NCBI GenBank assembly: GCA_000708835.1
Contig: DF236960.1
Span: 396,847-460,846 of the forward strand
DNA from: Klebsormidium nitens
Lineage: Eukaryota > Streptophyta > Klebsormidiophyceae > Klebsormidiales > Klebsormidiaceae
Length of the DNA stretch: 64,000 bases
Direction: 5' to 3'
A program made the translations under genes and the position numbers. The notes under the pieces are model-generated. The model was not told the DNA's origin. It saw only the letters and a program-made list of their open reading frames with translations, and did no database searches. Each line of letters starts with the position of its first letter. The stretch's first letter is position 1. Positions 34,941-47,916 of this stretch are shown here, piece by piece.

Positions 34941-37900
34941 CTAGTCGCTCGTTCCGCCGGCTCCGCTGTTTCCGGCGCGTGTCGCTCCTTCCAGGTACGC
35001 GCCGAAGTGAGCCCATTCTGCGGTAAGGGCGGCGAGACCGATCTGGATACCGCCCCCGGTAAGAGCGCCGCCAGCGCCCAGCTTCAACATAAGGCGCGGG
35101 CGCTTATAGCAGGCAAGGGCGCCTATTGCGATGCCCGCCGCGGCCGCCGCTCTCCCGCGCGTGATCTCCGGCAGTCGGGGGGCTTTATCGGTTGGCGCTG
35201 GCTTCATACGAGCTTGAAGCTGCGTGGATGTTTTGTGAACCGAGCTCATTTGGAGCAGGAAAAATGAGCATTGAGCATTTAGCAGAACAACGTCCTGAAT
35301 AAACGCTTCGCTAGTGCGGCTCCTCAATGGTGGATTGCAAGCGGCAACAGAATGGCCACAGATCTTTGCCTGCTATATCCCCATTATTATTCATTGAGTT
35401 CAAAGATCTTTAAGAAATTCTTTTCAGACAAATCCACGATCTGCTAGAAAAGTGAACCCCGCGAATCTAATGAACAACAATTGCACTGCAAGTGAAAATT
35501 CTCAATCGATCTTTTCAAATTGGCCATCTGGTGCACTGATCACTCGCCTGTTCGGCTTCCCACTCTGCTCGTTGCTTCTCCAGCTCTGCTTTGCCCTCAT
35601 CACTGACGTGAAACTCCAAAGAGTATCTAGCGAATTGGGCAGTGATTCCAGGGACGTGTGCGGCCCCGACGACCGCCACGACTTTCTTGTGCTGGGCCGC
35701 CAGCTGGGCGAGCGTCTGCGAGGCAAAGCATGCCCGAGGATGTATATCAAAAGTCTGGTAGTCACATATAGGTAAATCGTGTGCGACGCGAAAGCCCATA
35801 TTGAGTCGAAATTCAGGTATTCTGAGGCCACGCTGACCTTGAAAGCATGTCCTAAAGCGTCTGCACTTTATTGTTTTTTAATCGACCCAAGTTCCCTGAG
35901 ACGATTCAGGAACTAGAAAAGTCGCGGACGGGGAGCCCAACGCCGTGCTTCCAGATGCCAGTCCTTTTTGACTGACAGATAAAAGGAGAGTGCCCAGACT
36001 GGCGAGAGATGCGCCGCGTCTTTTGTGGAAACATCGGCGGACGGGCGCCAGGATATTCGACGTGAATTGATGACTGGAGAGCACTCACAAAGGCCATATG
36101 ATGGTCCCTTTCGTCAACGAGCGCGGCCTTCACGCATGCGTAGTCTTTGTTGGTCGCCCAATCTCCCTGCAGCCCATGGTCGAAGCTGTCACGTCGCAGT
36201 TTCTCAACGGTCCTTCTGCCGCAGGCGCGGTAAGCGGCGACATCGGCCAACGGCACCGGGCGTCCTGTTAAGGCACAAGGGGATTCTTGTTTTGTTTGGG
36301 TCCGGCAGGCCGGATCGAGCCGGCGCGACTTACGTCGCAATGAGTCAATTTTATCAGCTGGCCCATCGACATTTCAGGATTCAGAGCCCCTGTTCTCGTC
36401 TTATAATCAAACGGCATTCTTGAACTTCCAACGTTCTCTCGGCCTCGGGCAGTCCGATGTCTCCACTCAGTCGTTTAAAGTGAGATGCCTCTGCGGCTTG
36501 ACATAGTGGCAGAGATGTTTGCTTTTTCACTCTGGTTTTCGGGTATATCTCCGAACAGTAAGAAGCACGATACCGTCTGACAGATGCAATGGACTGGATG
36601 GAGCGATTAGCAGATTCTTGGCTCGTCTTCCTTCAAATCTCGATCTGATAAGTAACCGCTGCAAGTCCTCAAGAATCTCAATTTCTCATGCATTTTACTG
36701 GAAGTTTCAGGACAAAACGTCTCACCCTCACGGTATGCTGCCAAAACTCTACCGAAGGCTTCTTTGACGCCTTCCGGATCCTCGCAGGGGACGAGTGCTT
36801 CTTCAAGGTCCTTGGCAAAAGCAGCCTTCACGGACTCCCACGTAAGCTGCATCGTAACGTTGAAACGAGCAAAATTTGAGCAGGTGCCAATCAAGGAGCC
36901 TTTTCGGAATGGACATTTGTAATTAAATACAAGCTGCGGTCCAGAGCTTGTCAAAAGTGTCACCGGTTCTGTCACTGTTTCTCAAAGCTTCAACATGTCC
37001 CAAGCATAAAGCATCCGGTGTCAACGGAGATTTTGCAAATTCGAGAGCCACTCAAATCACGGTAAGGTTGATGGATTGCATACCCTAGGCTGGGGTTCAT
37101 CCTTCTCTGGCTCGCCGAACATGATCTTCCAATGTTCTTCCGCAACCTTCGCACTGGTTCTTGCCCAGTCCCTGGTTCCAAAGATATAGCGGAAATTAGT
37201 AGGAACATTTGGTACACTTGGGTATGAAGACTGTGTACCACGCCATCAATCCGTTCATAATCTAGCTGGATTCCAATATTTCTCAAAAGTGCGCTTCACG
37301 AATATCTGTTACAAAGGCCACTGAAATTGTTCTATTGCATCTCACCCTCTGTTCCGGGCTGAGGCCTGGGGTTCGGCCTTTTGCAAGCAATCTCCGATCT
37401 GATCCTTTTGATTGAGGGATCTAGAGCGTGACTGAGGGTTTGATTGAAAGATACTTAATTGACGCAGCTCACTGGTCAATGGTCTCAACGGGGATTCTAA
37501 AGCGACGAGCGGTCCGCACCGCAGACTCAAGGTCGCACGCCTGTTCTGCGCCTAAAAACTGCACATTGGATAGTCGGCACGTGTCATCGAGTCGTACGTT
37601 CCTTGGGGAGTTGCCCGCGTTCACTTGAAAACGAAGTCGAAGTGATTCAAATTGGGTAGGCGTACTTGATGGGAGATGATGATCAGCTTTGAATGGCCTG
37701 TTCGCGGTATTCCAAACGGTAAGACGTAGGATGAAAGTATACTTTTAAAAACTAAAGAATGAAGATGCGGTTCGATTTCGAGTGGGCTCTATGAGCGAAC
37801 CTCTGTAGAGTAGATACTTGCATCCTGTCATGAAAGTGTCTGGTTTTACTATATTACACTGGCAAACCCCTGGTAGGTCGGTGACAACTTAGGAGTCCGA

Positions 37901-39262
37901 GTTCCTGAAAAGAGCTTTCAAACAATCGGGGTTTGGACGCCCAAACAGAAAAACGAGGTGCATGGAGGTAACCACCTGTGCGAGGAACGTGTCGAAGTAC
38001 AAATCCCATATTTGCAAGATTGTCTTCTTTGTATACCACTTGAAGCAAAGTACCTGCATGCAAAACATTCTGACAAGTTTGTAAAGCTCCTTTTTTCCCT
38101 CAGGCCTACCAGCAGCTAGCTGTGCAGGCCTCTGAAATGACCTTTCGGAAGCAATCTGCACCTGCAACATTAAAGTACAGAGCAAGCGGCTTTAGGAGCA
38201 AGTATGCTCGCAATTCGAGCAGGACCGTTTGTATACTCGCTGAATTCTTTTAGGCAAACCTCGGGATAAGGCAGAATCTACCACACTTAGATTGTCTTTT
38301 CTTGCTGTCAAACCTCAGACTCACCTCCCACGCCGTCGTCCCTAGTTGCTGAGGGATGCGTTTGTGAGCCCCGAGTTCGATGTTACGTAGCCTGACAGGG
38401 TCAAGCTGTAAAACGAGTCCGAGCAAGCTTTGTCAATTCAGCGCAGTTTCTCGGAAGACCTGTCCACGTGTGCTTTTAAAGACGGGCAGGATGCATCGCG
38501 AGCGAGCGGTTAAAGCCATCTTTGGTGGTGAAAGACTCTTAAAGCCTGTTTGTTGCATTCAGGAAAGAAGTGCTGAGAGTTCTTACAGCTGGAGTTTTTC
38601 CAGGCGTTGGTACTTTCATCTGAAGGATCGGAAACTTTGAGATCTGTGGACTCAGAGGTTCGATTGTTCGTGAACAGTCAAGTCCTCCTGATTGGACCGC
38701 TAGGCCGGAGCAACGGGAGTTTGAAGATGATAGAAAGCTGACTCCCGTTTGCAGGCTACTGCCTTCCGAAGGGTACTGATTATCAGTTGTCCTGCTTTCA
38801 ACGCTGCTCTGTACTCGGGCTGATAAAGTCGCCCTTCAGCAGACTCACCTCAACAGCCATAACGTCCGGCTTGACCGCCTCAATGAGCATGCTGACGTCA
38901 TTTGCGCTCACTTCGGACACGTGGACGGTCCCAATAAGGTAAACCACATGGCCGTTCGCCGGGTTCCTGAGCACCCGGATAAAAGCCTTGATTCCATCTG
39001 GAAGTTGTAGCCGTTCGAGGTGACGTGGGCTCAAGAACAGGGTGACGGCTTCGGGCTGAGTTCCTAAGATTTTTAAGGCTTTTTTCAGGGGGTAGTCTGG
39101 GCAAAGAATGTCTGTCAAACGGTTTTCAGCGAGGAGGTCGGAAGCGGGGTAAGCAACCGGCGCAAGGTCAGAAAGGGCACCCTCTAGTTCCTGCTCGCTT
39201 GTGGAAGAAGGTGGCGCGGCGAGGTTTCCCAGGCCTGGCAGTAAGGGCTGCGAGGAGACCAT
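34941..39262 (-). CDS. TraB-family protein 3 (496 aa, nine exons)
   Basis: Exons in coding order are 39262-38849, 38405-38325, 38053-37976, 37558-37473, 37171-37084, 36846-36726, 36264-36089, 35715-35548 and 35219-34941. The joined frame is 497 codons including the stop, with the same intron phases as TraB-1. Key blocks are LIGTVHVSEVS (G111/H114), VMAVE (E138), DERDHHMAF (340-348) and VVGAAHVPGITAQFARY (G365/H368). A Gly/Ala-rich C-terminal hydrophobic region with ACYKRPRLM follows. The start ATG at 39262 gives a short N-terminus with no obvious transit peptide, unlike TraB-1. The last intron begins CAG|GCGAGT, a GC donor. Exon 2 was found only by matching LDPxRL...GTTxWE to TraB-4; its splice sites are good. 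The likely role is a membrane-anchored TraB protein. Confidence 0.88.
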
Positions 39263-42200
39263 GATCGCGAGAAGGGGACTTATCGGAGTTCAGTCGTCTG
39301 AGCCTCTGCCGTGCGTCGTGTGTAGTGGTCGATGACCTCAAAAATGTTCAGGTTAGCCCAGTACGAAGTGGCATCCCATTTGGCAGATGGAAAAAGGGCT
39401 CAAAACTTGTGGTCCGTGGCTCCTTAAGCCTGAACTTTTTCACCCAGCGTTGACTTGACAAGACCTTTGCTCAGAGATGACTTTCACGATCTGAAAATTT
39501 TGCAAACCAATAGTGGACGGTCCACTAGCTGTGTCGTCAGGTCATAACGGTTCAACATCACTCTTGCACTCTGAGACTCTTCGACTCTGACGAGTTCTGA
39601 GGTTCCACGGTTTGAAGACTTCCACGTGGCTTACTTGGCTTGGTGGGCTAGCTCCCTGATCCTAATTCGAGGTGGCAAGTACTGCATATATACCGTGTTT
39701 ACCAGAGGCAAACTAGTCTTCCGGGCTGGGGTACCTTTTCAATCAATTTCTTGGTTGATTGAAGAAGTGGAAAGTTGTCAAACCTTTTTCAGTGTGCTGT
39801 AAGGCCAATTAGGCAATTAGCCGGATTTGCAGTCAGGCTAACTGCTTTCTCCCAACCCAGACTGTCACTTCCTTGTTTATTACGTGAATTCATTGCAGCC
39901 TCTCAAACATCTCGACACGAGTAAGGTTGAGAAACCGAGCCTATTATACGACGCTTTCGACGCAAACACAAGAGCGGGCTTTTGCACTGCAGAAGGGCCA
40001 GTGGGGCAACTTAAAAGGTCAAAGCACTGCACTCGGAAAGTGTCAACAGGCCGGTGGCAGATGTGTGTTTGCACACCCACGAGTGTTATGCCCGGCACAA
40101 ACTTTCTATATTCGAAAGAGCTGACGCGCTATGCATCGACCGCCGCGTGGCGTTCTTTGAAGTATATCGACGGCTCACCTCTCCCGACAGCTGGTTCCGG
40201 TAGCCCAGGAAAATGTAGGGGCCCGGGGCACGGGTAGGGTTGATTTGGTGGTTCCGATTGTAGCGGTGCGAAACCCGTAGACTCGCCGGTTTATGTATTG
40301 GTTCTGTCCTACCCGGGGACTGTTTGCTCTCGTTAAGAGTTACCCTCAATTAAGCTACCTAAATCATAGCCGCCAATGTACCGGGGACCCAAATTAGTAT
40401 ATCGAAGAGTAGCATTGATGGTTGTCAGACCGCCCGGACTGCTCGTGTTACTTGTCAGAAAAATTGCGGTAGAGAACGACGGCCTTGTTACACTAGCGTG
40501 TTAACACTTTCCAAGTGCAGTGCTATGTACTACTTGCGCCAGTGGGTCCCAGTAGTGTACTCAGGTGTACTCGCCGGAGGTGCGATACGGTAGTTGGCCG
40601 GCCATTGGTCGATGCCGCGGCCGCCACACGATCGGAAGGTGGACCGTCACGTTGACGCCGACGTCCATGGCATCTGGCGAGATATTGATCGAACTTCAGA
40701 ACGCTGATGGGCGGCGTGCCGCGTGCCGTTTCGCGGAACGGGTGACTGCCGGCCCCCGGGACTGTGACCAGACGCCCGTCAGCAATGCGTCAGCAGGCCC
40801 ATGTCGAATACCTACCTAATCAAATTTGAATTTTGAGCTGCACAGTGCAGACTGAAGCCTCGGGACTTGCAAGTTGCAGACACGTTTGCATTCAAAATGG
40901 TGCGGAGGGGGTGCGGAGGCGCCCTCGGAGGCGTCCCATATCCTAGCTGCCGGATTTTCACCGTCGGATTTTCACTGCCGCTGGTGAATGGTACATGAGA
41001 AACAAGAGACACTGAGCGCAGAACATGTAGAGATACAGCCGGTGTGGAGGACAGAATGCGGGCACAGATTGGCAGTTGTCGGTAGCCTTTGTGACCAGCA
41101 TTTGCAACCTGCGTTTCACCTGCATTTTCCTTGTTCAAGAAGCTGATCAGCATTTTCCACCTTGCAAGTCTAGGAGCCAGGTCTGTTAAAATGAGCTATG
41201 AATTCCTATTCACTGCCAGACATTTTGCAAACATGCTGAGGACAAGCAAGGGGAGCTATCTGCGCTCTTCAAGCGGCAGGTAAGGATGTGCAGACACCAG
41301 AATTTGCTGCAATGTGAGACTCTCTTGAATTCCTTCAGTATTCATGGTGCCAGATAAAGGTCCTTGATCTGTTTTCTGTCTCTGCTGGCTGCGCGCGTCC
41401 TGCAATCAAGAACAAATACAGGATGAACCCCTACTCAGTCGATAGAGGTTGGAACTGAGATGCGCAAGCCCAGCCCTTTCAACTACCTTGCGGTTCTGCC
41501 CTGCCGCGGAATATGCTACTGAAGGTGCTCGGACAATTAGTGCAGCGTTCCTTGATTGAAGAGCTATGTTAGCATCCCTTTCTTCAATGCTAATTGATAA
41601 GCGGCGCTTTCGGGATCTATGGAGTGGGGTTCTCGTCAATAGATGCTCACAGAACTCGCACCTTGATCAACGCAGCTATTTTCTGTCGTCGGGGCAATGA
41701 AGGCTACAGCATGTCCATTCTGGCTGGCTCGCAGCTTCAGGATGGTCTATGGAGTTGTAAAGGTGCAGGCCGCTCAGACTGTAGTGGCTTTCCGGAAGGA
41801 TGGCTTATCCTCATTGTTGCTCAGCAGGGGGTCTTTCAGAGCAGAGGTCCTCAGAAGGTCGCTGTGCCTCTGGCTTAACGTCTCATTCAAAAGAGCAGGG
41901 GGTAGTCAGCATGCCCTTATTCAGATCTGCGACATACAGGAGCCTTCCACGGGGCGCCTGGCTATGTATGGCCCTGCAGCACAATAAGCAAAGCAGGTAA
42001 ATTGCACAAGGTTGATCCTTTGCCTTTATGCTTGATTTGCACCTCAAAGGCACTATCAGGCAAACAAGTTGGGCCAAGCTTCCAGTCTGCTTTGACAAAA
42101 CTGATGATTGCGCTGCATTTGCGCCACGTAGACGCGCCTGACCAAGTCTGGATGTTGGATACACTTCGAAACAGACTAGAAAATGCAGGGTTGAAGTGTT

Positions 42201-44316
42201 CAACCGGTTGAAATGTTTTCCTCAAAACCTTATTGTGAACCAGGTCAGGGGGTTAATCTGGATGCGACTCAGAATGAGTCTTCTGATGGCAATGTGACTC
42301 CGAGACAGGTTCTATTGCTATCTGCGCATCCGTACATCTCCTCGTTCAGAGGAGCAGTAATCTCCGTATCCTGGTGAAACGTCATTGCTGCTTTACCACT
42401 GCACTTTGGTCAAGACTTGCCCAGTGGTGATATTTTCATATAGTCCTGGCGACATCCGCCGCTGGCCATCTATGCTTTGCTTTGGATCTCTTTCTGTTCC
42501 TAACAAGCAGCGAGCTCTGCACGTCTTGCAGAAGGGATCACATATTGTCAGGGGCGCTACCGGTGCGCCAGTGGGGGTGGGCTGTGGGACGAGAATGGGC
42601 CTGGCAATGGAATGCCGGTGGTGGCAGCTCCCGGAAAGGGGATCCGGAAAGGGGAGTCGGACAGGGATTCGATAAATGGGATTTGAGTGAGCCTTTCAAT
42701 CTTTCTGACGCAAGGAAGTAACAAACCAGTACTCCAGCACTAGAAACCCAGGCAGACACCCCCAGGTTTCTGCAGGGAGATTTGAATGGTCCAGACTCTG
42801 GTCCGTAAGGACTAGAATGCTCAAGAAAGACGGATCCGAAAAAGGCCCGATTGTTCAAGCCAGACGCGGATGCTTCAAGATGCAGACTTCATAACTTTTG
42901 GACTGATTCCCGAGGTGATTGTAAAATGGCGCTTGTTTACCTGCTTCAATGGCCCGAGTGGGCAACAAAGACAAGCTGACAAACCGTTTTCTGCTCGATA
43001 CATGGACGCTTGAGTGAGGCCTTTAAAGGATTATGTGGCGTTCGAAATCAGCTTGAGGGCGGGTTTTGCGTGCAAGATGCGGAGCAAGATGCCGGGCTTG
43101 ATTGCTTTGGGACGGTAGACTGACTCTCTGCATACTTGTTACAGGCTGACGTACGATTTCCCTCCAAACAGGAACGGAATTCGCGACGTGTGAGGCCTCG
43201 GTCAAGGCACAAAGGGCTGCAGTTCAAAATCGACTGGCAGACGCGAGCGAGCCGGTCAGCAACGAGTTATCTGGTCAGTGCACCGCAGCAGCTTAGTTCG
43301 GGCCAGGTTCTGCAAGTGCTTGTTTTGACTGTCGAGGTACTTCGTCATAGTGGTTCATTCAAAAGTCTGTCAGGAAGTGCTGCGAAAGTCGGTCAGACGT
43401 TCTGTGGACTGCCGCTAGAGTGGTGACACATAGATTGTTGACATGTCTGTTAGCGTTGATGGTCGAGCTTCTTATGAAAGTTGGCTCGCCGTCTCCATTT
43501 TTTGTGTCTTGAATTCCGTTCCAGAACTTCGTGGGCGTAAAGTTGAGTTGTTTCTCAGGCAACGAACTCGCGCCGACAGGTTGAAAGGGTTTGTGCAGTT
43601 CAACCTCTTTATATGCTGACGTCACAGACGCTGTGGTAAGGGATCGACGTGACAGAGTTTCTCTCGACTGTCGGAATCCGAAGTTCAAGGACAAGTGGAG
43701 CCTTACTTCGTGGGTGTTCTCAATCACACTCCCGTTATCTTCGGCAATATTTCTTGGGTGTGATGCGCGGCCTCTTGACACGTGTGCTACGAGGGTTTGA
43801 TGTGACTTTCTCCCTTATCCAATTAGAAAGTGTGACCTGGAACCTACGTCAGCAGGTGTCCAGAGCGAGCGTGATCCTGCTGGACCTGGTCCTGTCATAG
43901 ACGTCTTTTCTACAGGAACCCTACGTTTACCTCGAGCTTTTCGGACTACCTTCTTTAAGGCGCCATGCAGATTGACCGAGCCTTTTTCTTTTTGATCACG
44001 CAGGTTTGAGCTGGCTTCGTTGTTTGTCTTGCGTAGAAAGGCTTCACTATCTACATTCGCCAAAATCGGGCTACACTAAGTAGTAGCGTACTGTTGACCA
44101 GCTTCTACCAGCCATTCAAGCCACCCCAGTGCTTCCTTCCAATTTGCCAGCATATCACAAAACTCTTTTTCACTGCGCAGGACAACAGATGACGTGAATA
44201 GCAATCCGTGCTCCTGGTGAAGGTGGCAGCCGATAATGCGCATTTATGGGCTTTTGCAGCAGAGTGATGGTGAGTTGTGGCGCTTTTCTTTGCCTAGTCG
44301 TCGCCATCTGCCGACT
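39263..44316. other. Long region without a confident gene
   Basis: About 5 kb lies upstream of TraB-3. Some frames look mildly coding with nearby splice-like sites: 41191-41279 ending AG|GTAAGG, 41590-41760, and 42002-42211. I could not chain them in phase or recognise a family. They may be exons of an unknown gene or a non-coding transcript. A Lys-rich frame at 43930-44063 (minus) has a donor-like end but no start. Confidence 0.4.
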
Positions 44317-47300
44317 ATGAGCGCAAGTAGCAAAACGCCAAATCACGCGGGAATCACAGCAAAAAGCACCGAAGAAACGACGGCGGACATCGCGTCTGAT
44401 GTTCGAGACATCCCTGCTGCCGCTCCTCCTGCTTCGAAGGACTACAGAGGTCACAATCTGAAAGCATGTGAAAAGTTCAGAAAGAAGATGTCTGACTTTT
44501 TCTGGTCATTTCACATACATTCTACTTTCTTTGCCCAGCAATTCTCCCCTTTTCGAATCCCTGAACTTTCTGGTGGCATGCTCGGCAATCAACTTTTGAT
44601 GACGTGACCTAAAGCCCCCAGGATTGATGCTGCCCCCGCAAGTTCCAAAATGCACAATTTGGAGCATTAACCTTTAGGCGCGGGAGAAACCTATCATGCT
44701 GTCAGTCGCCTCATCTGGTCCGTCGTTGGTCCTGGGCTGCTGTAAAGACTAAATTCACCATCACAATGTTTCAAGATCCAGTCTGCGCAAGGTGTCGACT
44801 TTTGAACTTGCGGGTTTGCTTGATTCTTTCCTAACCTACTCGAATATGTCCTTTGTTCAAAAGTTGCCACCATCAGGAGATGCTCTGCAGAGCTTACAAA
44901 TCCCCCAAATTGGTGCTTACATAGTACCAATGTGCTGCTTCTTGAGGAGCTTTAATCGCCGGAGCACCCCTCTGATGATGAAAAGCTGCTGCGCTTCTTC
45001 CTACCTGATTCTCCATCATCCGCATCGCTTCCAGGAGCTTGTACCCATTCCTGGTCAAGAAGAAGGCTTAGACGACTGGCCGATGCAACCCGACTTCCTG
45101 TACAGTACTGACGCAGACGATCGACCCAATCGGCCACTGTCGAAACGGCGGGTCTCGACCGGCCAAGAGCGCCCAACTTCCAGTCGAATTAGAGGAGAGC
45201 ACGCAGAAAAGGTAGGGAAAGATTTGTAACGGACACGTTGTGTCAAAGGTTCTCAGAGTGCTTGTCGGTTTGCGATAATGCCGTCCTTGTTTCAGAAAAG
45301 TGCGTCTTCTGAGTATGCAGACGTATGCAACCCGGCAGCCGCTTCGGCAGACTTTTCTCTGCAGTCTGTGGGTTAGAATCAAAAACAAGTTCGCATCTGA
45401 AACGCTGCACGAAAACGGCATATCGGTCGGTTTGGCAGGAATATTCGGTGCCGCCATCAAGTAGGGAACAGCGGTCTTTGATCATGTGCGGGTCAGAGGA
45501 CCTGAACGCCTTTGAAGCTGTGTTTGATGTCACGTAATACAGCCAGTACGAGAGTTAACTCAAGGCGTAGGCTTGTCAAGGTGTGTCTTCCTTATCCGCA
45601 TGCCTTTTCCTCGCTTTTCCTTTCTCCGCGCATCTCCCGTGCAAAGATTCCTGCTTTGGCACCTTGCAATGCTCCAGACTTTTTTGCAAGACCCGTTCCT
45701 GTAGGTTACGACTCACCAGTAACTGTCGCTTTTGCAGAACCGCCTTCTTCTCTCTATCTGATTCATTTGTCTGCCTCAAATCTGCAGGCCCTATCTCAGG
45801 CGCTGTCAGCGGGAGCCGCTTTTGACGAGTGGGCCACCGGCACGGGGCGCTTCGACCTCTTCCGGTTCGTTCCGGTGGACCCAGTCGAGTTTGTAAAGCT
45901 GTTGGCGCTCAGGCATTGTGTCAGCGCACGGGTGATATCGGCCGAGCGACTGAAACGAGGGCTGGCAACAGGGCTTAGGGCCCTCAGGTTGTCGGTTCAG
46001 TACAAATTGACCGGCAGTCGCGAAGTGAGTGCACCTCAGCCTTTCTCTTCCTTAAATTGCTCCTACACATATCTAGCCAGGGAACATGTAGCTGTTGAAT
46101 TGGTACTAGATGGAAGCACTGTACCGGGCTCGCATCTGAATGTTCCGTCTTTCCTGTGTTGTTCAAGCTTTCCATGTCGCTTCGATCCTTGACGCTGCCC
46201 CGGAACACTATAAGTAGCTTCCGCTCCACTTGATGTGTCGCGCTAAATCTGTCTGTCGTTCTCAACCTGAGCCAATATCCAGGGTTACAAGCTGCCGACG
46301 TCATCATACATAAAAATACGACTTCTGTCGCCAAACACGAGTTCTCTTTTCGACCCCTCGTATTTCCTCTTTCAATTCTGAGCGCTTCAACGTTCGTAGG
46401 CTGTGTCGAGAAATGCGACCTGAGCCGTCTCTCAAACAGGCCTGCACCGATCCTGACGAAAACCAGATTGAGGTTTTTCGGCTCAAGGCCAGCCGCCTAG
46501 CTACCAGCTTCGATCTAATGTTTCGCAAATTCTACATCTGCGCAGACTTGGGAGCGGGCTGAGGAAAAGACCGGATTTGCCGGTTGCGGATCCTGGCCTC
46601 CGCGTCGTAAACATCCCCCAAAAGTTTGCGTACCTTATAGCTTATTCCAGGCCGCAGGTGGAATATGTGGCGATGCCTGCCACACCTGACATACTCGGAA
46701 AGTGATGCATCGTGGTCCCTGTCTGCCGTTAAGCAGGATCCTTGTCGCACTTGTTTTTCCTCGGCTCGACATGGCAGGGAGGAACAACGGCGCACATTGA
46801 AAGCCCGGCCGGCGCCGAAAACTGGCGCATGCGCTGCCTCGATCATACACTAGGCACTCGCACTTTCTGCTCAGGCGCCCATTTTTAGCGCGCCTTTATT
46901 ATTGAGTAGTTAGTTCCGCATCCTGAATTCCGTTTCAATCCGAGTCTGCAGGCCAAGACAGCACCCCCGTCACCGAACGAAGCTGTTACCAGAGATTACC
47001 GCGCTCGCTGGCGTCACTTTGTCGCTCTGCTAAATGTACGCGCTGTCTGGTCGTTCGCTCGTCTGGAGAGGGCAGCGGACTTGGAATGCCGGCGGAAGGA
47101 GTTGCGAACGGAACATTTGGCGCAACGGCCGCGGACGGCGGACGAGCCGGACCGGCAGAGCGCAGTTCACTTTCTTCAAACGGCTCTCGAACGGGTGAGG
47201 CTTGCTGTCAATCTGAAGCGGCTTTCTTCGGTTTCTGCTGAATGCTCTGCGGTTCGTTGTGGTGTTTGAGACGGCAGAGCTCCGTTCACTTTCAATAACG

Positions 47301-47916
47301 GATCTTGAACGGGTGACGCTTGGGTCAATATGAAGCCGCTCTCTTTGGTTTCTGCTGAACTTTCTCAGGTTCGCTGTGGTGTTTGAAACCAATTCAGGTT
47401 CAGGTGCTACATGTTTCCGTCGACCCTAGACGCATCTCTAGAAGGGGCTCAGAAGGCAGCGTGTGGTTCTCAGTTTTGACGTAAGCCTCACGTTAGCACG
47501 TCACTGCTTATCTGCCGCTCTAGATGGCCATATTTGCCACGGAGCTCTCGGTAGAGCGACTGAGGTTTACCGACCGCAAAGCAACATGGTTTCTTCATGC
47601 GTCCCCCGTTTTCGACAAACTGCTACAACTCTGACACGTGCAGATGTTATTACACTGGTGATTGGTCTAGTAACCACTAACAGCAAAGCAGCCGCATCTG
47701 CCGGTAACAGTCGGAGAGTGTGCAAGGGCAGCTGGTTTGTGAGTTTGTTCAGGGTCTGCCGTCGTTCTCTCGCTTTTACTTCCGATTACCGTGATACACC
47801 ATGACTTTGCCAGTGTTCTGCAGCTGGACGCGTGTCCCGGCGATGACGGCATGCCCGTGCTTGACGACGTGGTACAAGATCTTGCCGGCCTGGTGATCGA
47901 GCGCGCTGCTAGATGA
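44317..47916 (+). CDS. Unrecognised multi-exon gene (putative)
   Basis: A chain of plus-strand exons keeps frame across introns. The supported exons are one ending at 45211 (...GEHAEK|GTAGGG), one starting 45296, 45788-46024, 46383-46472, 46952-47194 and a terminal exon 47824-47916 ending in TGA. Every one of these junctions is phase 0, which supports a single gene. The 5' end is uncertain: an ATG at 44317 opens a Ser/Ala-rich frame, and an exon may begin near 44877. The protein is rich in Arg and Glu, with helical-looking blocks such as FVALLNVRAVWSFARLERAA and VLDDVVQDLAGLVIERAAR, possibly coiled coil. The donor at 46472 (GAG|GTTTTT) is weak, and further exons may lie at 46473-46951 and 47195-47823. 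I do not recognise the family. Confidence 0.45.

Noticed and set aside
41191-42211. Candidate multi-exon gene upstream of TraB-3
   Set aside because: Individual frames look mildly coding, but I could not chain them in phase with good splice sites or recognise any domain.
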